From positions 248,001 through 312,000 of the forward strand of contig NZ_SLVF01000006.1 in the NCBI RefSeq assembly GCF_004345365.1: 64,000 nt of DNA, in the 5' to 3' direction. The notes under the pieces were generated by a model, which was given only the letters and a program-made list of their open reading frames with translations, searched no databases and was not told the DNA's origin. This stretch comes from Kribbella sp. VKM Ac-2568. GTDB lineage: Bacteria; Actinomycetota; Actinomycetes; Propionibacteriales; Kribbellaceae. Below, piece after piece: positions 60,347-64,000 of this stretch (position 1 is the stretch's first letter; the number at the start of each line of letters is the position of its first letter). A program made the position numbers and the translations under genes.

Positions 60347-61870
60347 ATGAACCCGTTGCTCTGCGACGACGGCTGGCTCGAGTGCATCAAGGACTTCCTG
60401 CTCGATGCCCTGACCCCTGCAGTTGAGGCGCTGATCAAGTTGATCTTCGATCCCATTCTCACCGCGTTGGCCGAAGCCGTCGGCGCCATGATGGCCGCGA
60501 TCGGCACGTTCTGGGTCTTCGTCCCGACGCAGGCGGTCGGCAGCGCGACGACCGGCGCGCCGGCCGCGAACTCGGTCGCCTGGATCTGGCAGCACACCCA
60601 GTGGATCGCCGTCTTCGCGGCGACCATCGGCGTGATCGTGGCCGGCGCCCAGATGGCCTGGTCGCACCGCGGCGACAACCTTCGTGACCTGCTCCGCTCG
60701 CTGCTCACGCTGGCGGTCGCCTCGACGATGGCGATCGCGGTCACCCAGGTGCTGATCGAGGTCGGCGACGAGTTCTCCCGCTGCGTCGTGCTGACCGGCC
60801 TGGACCGGACTCCCGGTGCGGGGTTCACCTGCAACGCGGGCGAAGTCGACCCGAGCGGTTTCGGCGCCGCGATGCTGGTCCTGCTGGGTCTGTCCGCGAC
60901 CGGCGGTGCCGGCATCGGCCTGATGATCACCATCGGCATCATCACGCTGCTCGCGTCGATGCTCCAGGTCGTCTTGATGGTGGTCCGGACCGCGATGCTG
61001 ATCCTGCTGCTGGGCGTGCTGCCGATCGCGGCGGCGGCCACCCACACCGAGATGGGCAAGGCCTGGTTCAAGCGAATAATCTCCTGGCTGGTCGCCTTCA
61101 TCCTCTACAAACCGGTGGCCGCCCTGATCTACGGCACCGCGCTCAAGCTGACCGGTGCCGCCTTCGGCGAGGGCAAGCAGGAGGGCCCGCTGTCCTTCAA
61201 CAGCGACCAGATCATGAACTCGATCACCGGCGTGACGATGCTGGTGCTCGCCCTCTTCGCGTTGCCGGCCCTGATGCGGTTCGTCACGCCGATGGTCGCC
61301 GCCACCGCGGGTTCGGCCGGAGCGGGTGCGCTCGCGGCGAAGATGGTCGGGGCGGACCAGATCGCCGACAAGGTGTCGAAATCCGCCGACAGCGAGAGTG
61401 ACGGGCCGAGCGGTGCCCGCAACGTCGGCCGAGGCAGCAAGTCGTCCTCCCAGAGTTCCAGCCCGAGCGGCTCGCAGAACTCCAGTCCCCAGCCCAGCGG
61501 CGGTGGTAGCGGAGGCGGCGGCGGTGGTGGTGGCGGCGGCGCCAGTGGAGCCGGCGGTGGTGCCAGTGGTGGTGCGGGCGGCGGCGCGGCCGGTGGTGCT
61601 GCAGGCGGTGGCGGTGCGGCAGCCGGTGGTGGTGCCGCGGCCGGCGGCGGCGCGGCAGCCGGCGGTGGTGCGGCGGCTGGTGGTGGTGCGGCGGCCGGTG
61701 GCGCGGCGGCAGGAGCGGGTGCTGCGGCCGGACCGGTCGGCATCGCGGTCGTGGCGACAGCCATGGCGGTCAAGAAGGGCGTCGACATGACCAAGGAAGC
61801 GGCTCAGGCCGGCGCCGCCGAGACGATCGACAACGACTCGATGGATGAGGGACCAAGTGGCAGCGGCTGA
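60347..61870 (+). CDS. VirB6/TrbL-like polytopic protein, copy 2, with Gly/Ala-rich tail
   Basis: The 507-residue protein repeats the copy-1 layout: ATIGVIVAGAQMAWSHRGDN, RTAMLILLLGVLPIAAAATH and WFKRIISWLVAFILYKPVAA match copy 1 closely. After the last helix comes a roughly 165-residue soluble tail with a Gly/Ala tract (repeated GGGAAA), ending in a helical acidic C-terminus. It starts 2 bp after copy 1. The tail is cytosolic by prediction. Confidence 0.65.
   Translation: MNPLLCDDGWLECIKDFLLDALTPAVEALIKLIFDPILTALAEAVGAMMAAIGTFWVFVPTQAVGSATTGAPAANSVAWIWQHTQWIAVFAATIGVIVAGAQMAWSHRGDNLRDLLRSLLTLAVASTMAIAVTQVLIEVGDEFSRCVVLTGLDRTPGAGFTCNAGEVDPSGFGAAMLVLLGLSATGGAGIGLMITIGIITLLASMLQVVLMVVRTAMLILLLGVLPIAAAATHTEMGKAWFKRIISWLVAFILYKPVAALIYGTALKLTGAAFGEGKQEGPLSFNSDQIMNSITGVTMLVLALFALPALMRFVTPMVAATAGSAGAGALAAKMVGADQIADKVSKSADSESDGPSGARNVGRGSKSSSQSSSPSGSQNSSPQPSGGGSGGGGGGGGGGASGAGGGASGGAGGGAAGGAAGGGGAAAGGGAAAGGGAAAGGGAAAGGGAAAGGAAAGAGAAAGPVGIAVVATAMAVKKGVDMTKEAAQAGAAETIDNDSMDEGPSGSG
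61495..61735 (+). repeat. GC-rich tandem repeat coding a (GGGAAA)n tract
   Basis: The run encodes poly-Gly, then at least five repeats of GGGAAA from about 61600 to 61690, as an 18-bp DNA unit of GGTGGTGGTGCGGCGGCC type. Codon variation between units shows it is not a simple sequencing stutter. It is likely to vary in length between strains. Confidence 0.75.
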
Positions 61871-63365
61871 CGGCGTACGAAGCGCCCCCAGGACCTACGG
61901 CAACTGGCGGGCGCCCGCCAGCGCAGGCATCGCCGGTCTGGGCACGCTCGGCACCGGGATCATGATGGGCGGCCTGGTGGTGACCATGATCGCCACCCTG
62001 GCGGCCGGTCTGCCGGGCGCGCTGATCTCCCTGCTGATCGTCGGCGCGATCCTGCTGTTGCTGATGACCAAGGACAAGCACGGGCACTCCACCCTGCAGA
62101 GGCTCTCGACGCGAATTGGATGGCAGCGAGCAAAGATGGCCAAGCACAACATCTACCGGTCCGGTCCGCTCGGACGTACGGCGTGGGGCAAGTTCCAGCT
62201 GCCCGGGCTCGCCGCGGCCTCGCAGCTGAGCGAGTTCAAGGACTCGTACGGCCGACCGTTCGCGCTGCTCTACTACCCGAGCACCCGGCACTTCACCGTC
62301 ATCATCAACGCGGAACCGGACGGCGCCTCGCTGGTCGACGAGGACCAGGTGGACGTCTGGGTGGCGCACTGGGGTCAGTGGCTCGCCTCCCTCGGTCACG
62401 AGCCGGGCATCATCGCTGCCTCGGTGACGGTGGAGTCCGCGCCGGACACCGGCATCCGGCTCCGCCGTGAGGTCACCCACAACATGCAGGACGACACGCC
62501 GGCGATCGCCCGGGCGATGCTGTCCGAGGTGATCCAGACCTACCCCGAGGGCTCGGCGCTGGTGTCGGCCCGAGTGGCTCTGACGTTCAAAGGCACCGAC
62601 CGCAACGGCAAGCGCCGCAAGGAAGAGGACATGGGCCGCGAGCTCGCGTCCCGCCTCCCGGCCCTCACCCAGAGCCTGAACTCCACCGGCGCGGGTGCCG
62701 CCCGCCCGGTCACCGCGCAGGAGCTCTGCGAGACCGTGCGGATCGCCTACGACCCGGCGGCCGCAGTACTGATCGATGAGGCTCGGAGCCAGGGCATGTC
62801 GCCCGAGCTGCAGTGGACCGATGCCGGACCGGCCGCTGCCCAGGCGTTCTGGGACAAGTACCGGCACGACAGCGCGTGGTCCATCACCTGGCAGATGACC
62901 CAGGCGCCGCGTGGTGAGGTCTTCTCCTCGGTGCTGTCCCAGCTGGTCGGTCCGCACCCGGACATCGACCGCAAGCGCGTCACCCTGCTCTACCGGCCGC
63001 TGGACGCGGCCACCGCGGCCCGGATGGTGGAGGCCGACAAGCGCAACGCCTCGTTCCGCGCGACCGCTTCCGCTCGTCCGTCGGCCCGCTCGATGGCCGA
63101 GGCGCGGGCCGCGGACCGTACTGCGCAGGAGGAGGCTCGCGGTGCGGGTCTGGTCAACTTCGGCATGGTGGTCACCGGCACGGTCATGACGGCCGAGCAA
63201 CTCCCCGACATGGTCGCCGCGATCGACAACCTGGGCGCCACCGCCCGGGTGCTGCTCCGGCCGGCCTACGGGTCTCAGGACTCCGCCTTCGTCGCCGGGT
63301 TGCCGCTCGGCATCGTCGTGCAGAGCCACCTGTCCGTCCCGGCCGGTCTCCGGGAAGCCCTGTGA
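61857..63365 (+). CDS. SCO6880-family protein of the secretion-like operon
   Basis: The protein (502 residues from GTG 61857; ATG 61845 is also possible) has two N-terminal membrane helices (about 20-65, GIAGLGTLGTGIMMGGLVVT and ISLLIVGAILLLLM). A long soluble region (YGRPFALLYYPSTRHFTVII, VDVWVAHWGQWLASLGHEPG) follows. I recognise this as SCO6880-like, a family found beside VirB4-type ATPases in actinobacteria; the PrgI/TcpE-like helices would sit next to the ATPase. AGGGA precedes the GTG. It overlaps the previous gene by 14 bp. Confidence 0.7.
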   Translation: MAAADGVRSAPRTYGNWRAPASAGIAGLGTLGTGIMMGGLVVTMIATLAAGLPGALISLLIVGAILLLLMTKDKHGHSTLQRLSTRIGWQRAKMAKHNIYRSGPLGRTAWGKFQLPGLAAASQLSEFKDSYGRPFALLYYPSTRHFTVIINAEPDGASLVDEDQVDVWVAHWGQWLASLGHEPGIIAASVTVESAPDTGIRLRREVTHNMQDDTPAIARAMLSEVIQTYPEGSALVSARVALTFKGTDRNGKRRKEEDMGRELASRLPALTQSLNSTGAGAARPVTAQELCETVRIAYDPAAAVLIDEARSQGMSPELQWTDAGPAAAQAFWDKYRHDSAWSITWQMTQAPRGEVFSSVLSQLVGPHPDIDRKRVTLLYRPLDAATAARMVEADKRNASFRATASARPSARSMAEARAADRTAQEEARGAGLVNFGMVVTGTVMTAEQLPDMVAAIDNLGATARVLLRPAYGSQDSAFVAGLPLGIVVQSHLSVPAGLREAL

Positions 63366-63381
63366 ACCGTCGGGAGGCTCT

Positions 63382-64000
63382 GTGAGCAAGAAGAACAAGC
63401 CGGTCGACCCACTGCGCGGTGGCAAGCGCCCGATGCCCCGCGGCTGGCCCGGGATGGGCGGCGGCTACTCCACATACCTGCAGGCCCCGGCCGAGTGGCG
63501 CGGTACGACGGTGCAGGTGTGCGGCATGTGGCCGTTCGCCGCGGGCACCGGCAGCCCGATGGTCGGCGTACCGATCGGCCGCAACATCCTGTCCGGCGCG
63601 ACCATGTGCTGCGACCCGATCAGCTGGTTCATGCGGGCCAAGCTGATCTCGAACCCGTCGATGTTCGTGCTCGGCAAGCCGGGTCTGGGCAAGTCGACGA
63701 TCACCCGGCGGATGGCGCTCGGCCTCGCGGGGTACGGGATCCAGCCGCTCGTGCTCGGCGACCTCAAGCCCGACTACAAGGACCTGATCCTGGCCCTCGG
63801 CGGCCAGGTGATCGAGCTCGGCCGCGGTCGTGGCCACCTGAACGTGCTGGACCCGGGCGAGTCCCGGAGGGCGGCGTTGCGGCTGACCGGCAGCGCCCGG
63901 CAGGCGATCCAGGCGGACGCGCACGGCCGTCGCCAGACGATGGTGTCCGCGCTGATCTCGATCATGCGCTCGGCGCCGCCGTCGGACCGCGAGGAGACCA
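63382..64000 (+). CDS. VirB4/TraC-like ATPase, N-terminal part (runs off the right edge)
   Basis: The 206 codons present give VSKKNKPVDPLRGGKRPMPR and a Walker A GKPGLGKSTITRRMALGL at about residues 98-115. It continues PLVLGDLKPDYKDLILALGG, typical of VirB4/TraC-type conjugation ATPases that read a P-loop followed by an LGDLKPDY segment. GTG 63382 follows CGGGAGG. Walker B and the C-terminus are outside the window. Confidence 0.75.
   Translation, partial: MSKKNKPVDPLRGGKRPMPRGWPGMGGGYSTYLQAPAEWRGTTVQVCGMWPFAAGTGSPMVGVPIGRNILSGATMCCDPISWFMRAKLISNPSMFVLGKPGLGKSTITRRMALGLAGYGIQPLVLGDLKPDYKDLILALGGQVIELGRGRGHLNVLDPGESRRAALRLTGSARQAIQADAHGRRQTMVSALISIMRSAPPSDREET

Overview
The window looks like chromosomal DNA from a high-GC actinobacterium, most likely Propionibacteriales and Kribbella-like. 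This is inferred from base composition, GTG/TTG starts, ATGA/GTGA gene overlaps and family content; no search was run. The right part carries genes that usually lie near oriC in actinobacteria: ino1, a PadR regulator, a bifunctional PBP, a PIG-V-type mannosyltransferase, an alanine racemase-like gene with a FemX-like gene, and rpsF-ssb-rpsR-rplI.

Region by region. 1-5.5 kb: a two-component system divergent from a lipoprotein, HlyD-like adaptor, ABC ATPase and FtsX permease operon, with 11-bp direct repeats between them. 5.5-11.5 kb: MFS exporter, DUF4188/MerR pair, acyl-ACP desaturase behind a large dyad, a hydrolase remnant, a thioesterase/alcohol dehydrogenase pair and a RibD-like reductase. 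11.6-15 kb: a CRP-like box, a secreted metzincin-like protease and two broken genes. 15-19.7 kb: two putative DNA-binding proteins divergent from a repeat-riddled PEP-utilising enzyme that is followed directly by an IS3-family element. 19.8-22.1 kb: an HExxH protein with a tiny partner, and a DUF72 protein.

22-33.5 kb: ino1/padR, the PBP, a mannosyltransferase, a transglutaminase-like protein and a large secreted GH92 enzyme. 33.7-38.8 kb: a sugar-nucleotide and glycan group comprising an SDR epimerase, a membrane glycosyltransferase fused to a GT2 domain, a methyltransferase and a clear UDP-sulfoquinovose synthase (SQD1) homologue. 38.8-53.7 kb: mostly regulator/effector pairs (LysR/MFS, TetR/SDR, Lrp/MFS), methyltransferases, alr/femX, a Nudix hydrolase and endonuclease IV.

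53.7-64 kb: the ribosomal/SSB operon, then a beta-propeller membrane protein with a small partner, divergent from a tightly packed operon resembling a minimal type IV secretion machine: DUF6668, VirB2-like, VirB8-like, two VirB6/TrbL-like paralogues, an SCO6880-family protein and a VirB4/TraC-like ATPase running off the end. No relaxase, integrase or attachment site is visible.

The most notable signals are this secretion-like operon, the SQD1/glycosyltransferase neighbourhood, the repeat-expanded PEP enzyme, and strong over-representation of the 9-mer GTACTGCGG (at least 18 copies on the two strands). No tRNA, rRNA or CRISPR array was recognised.
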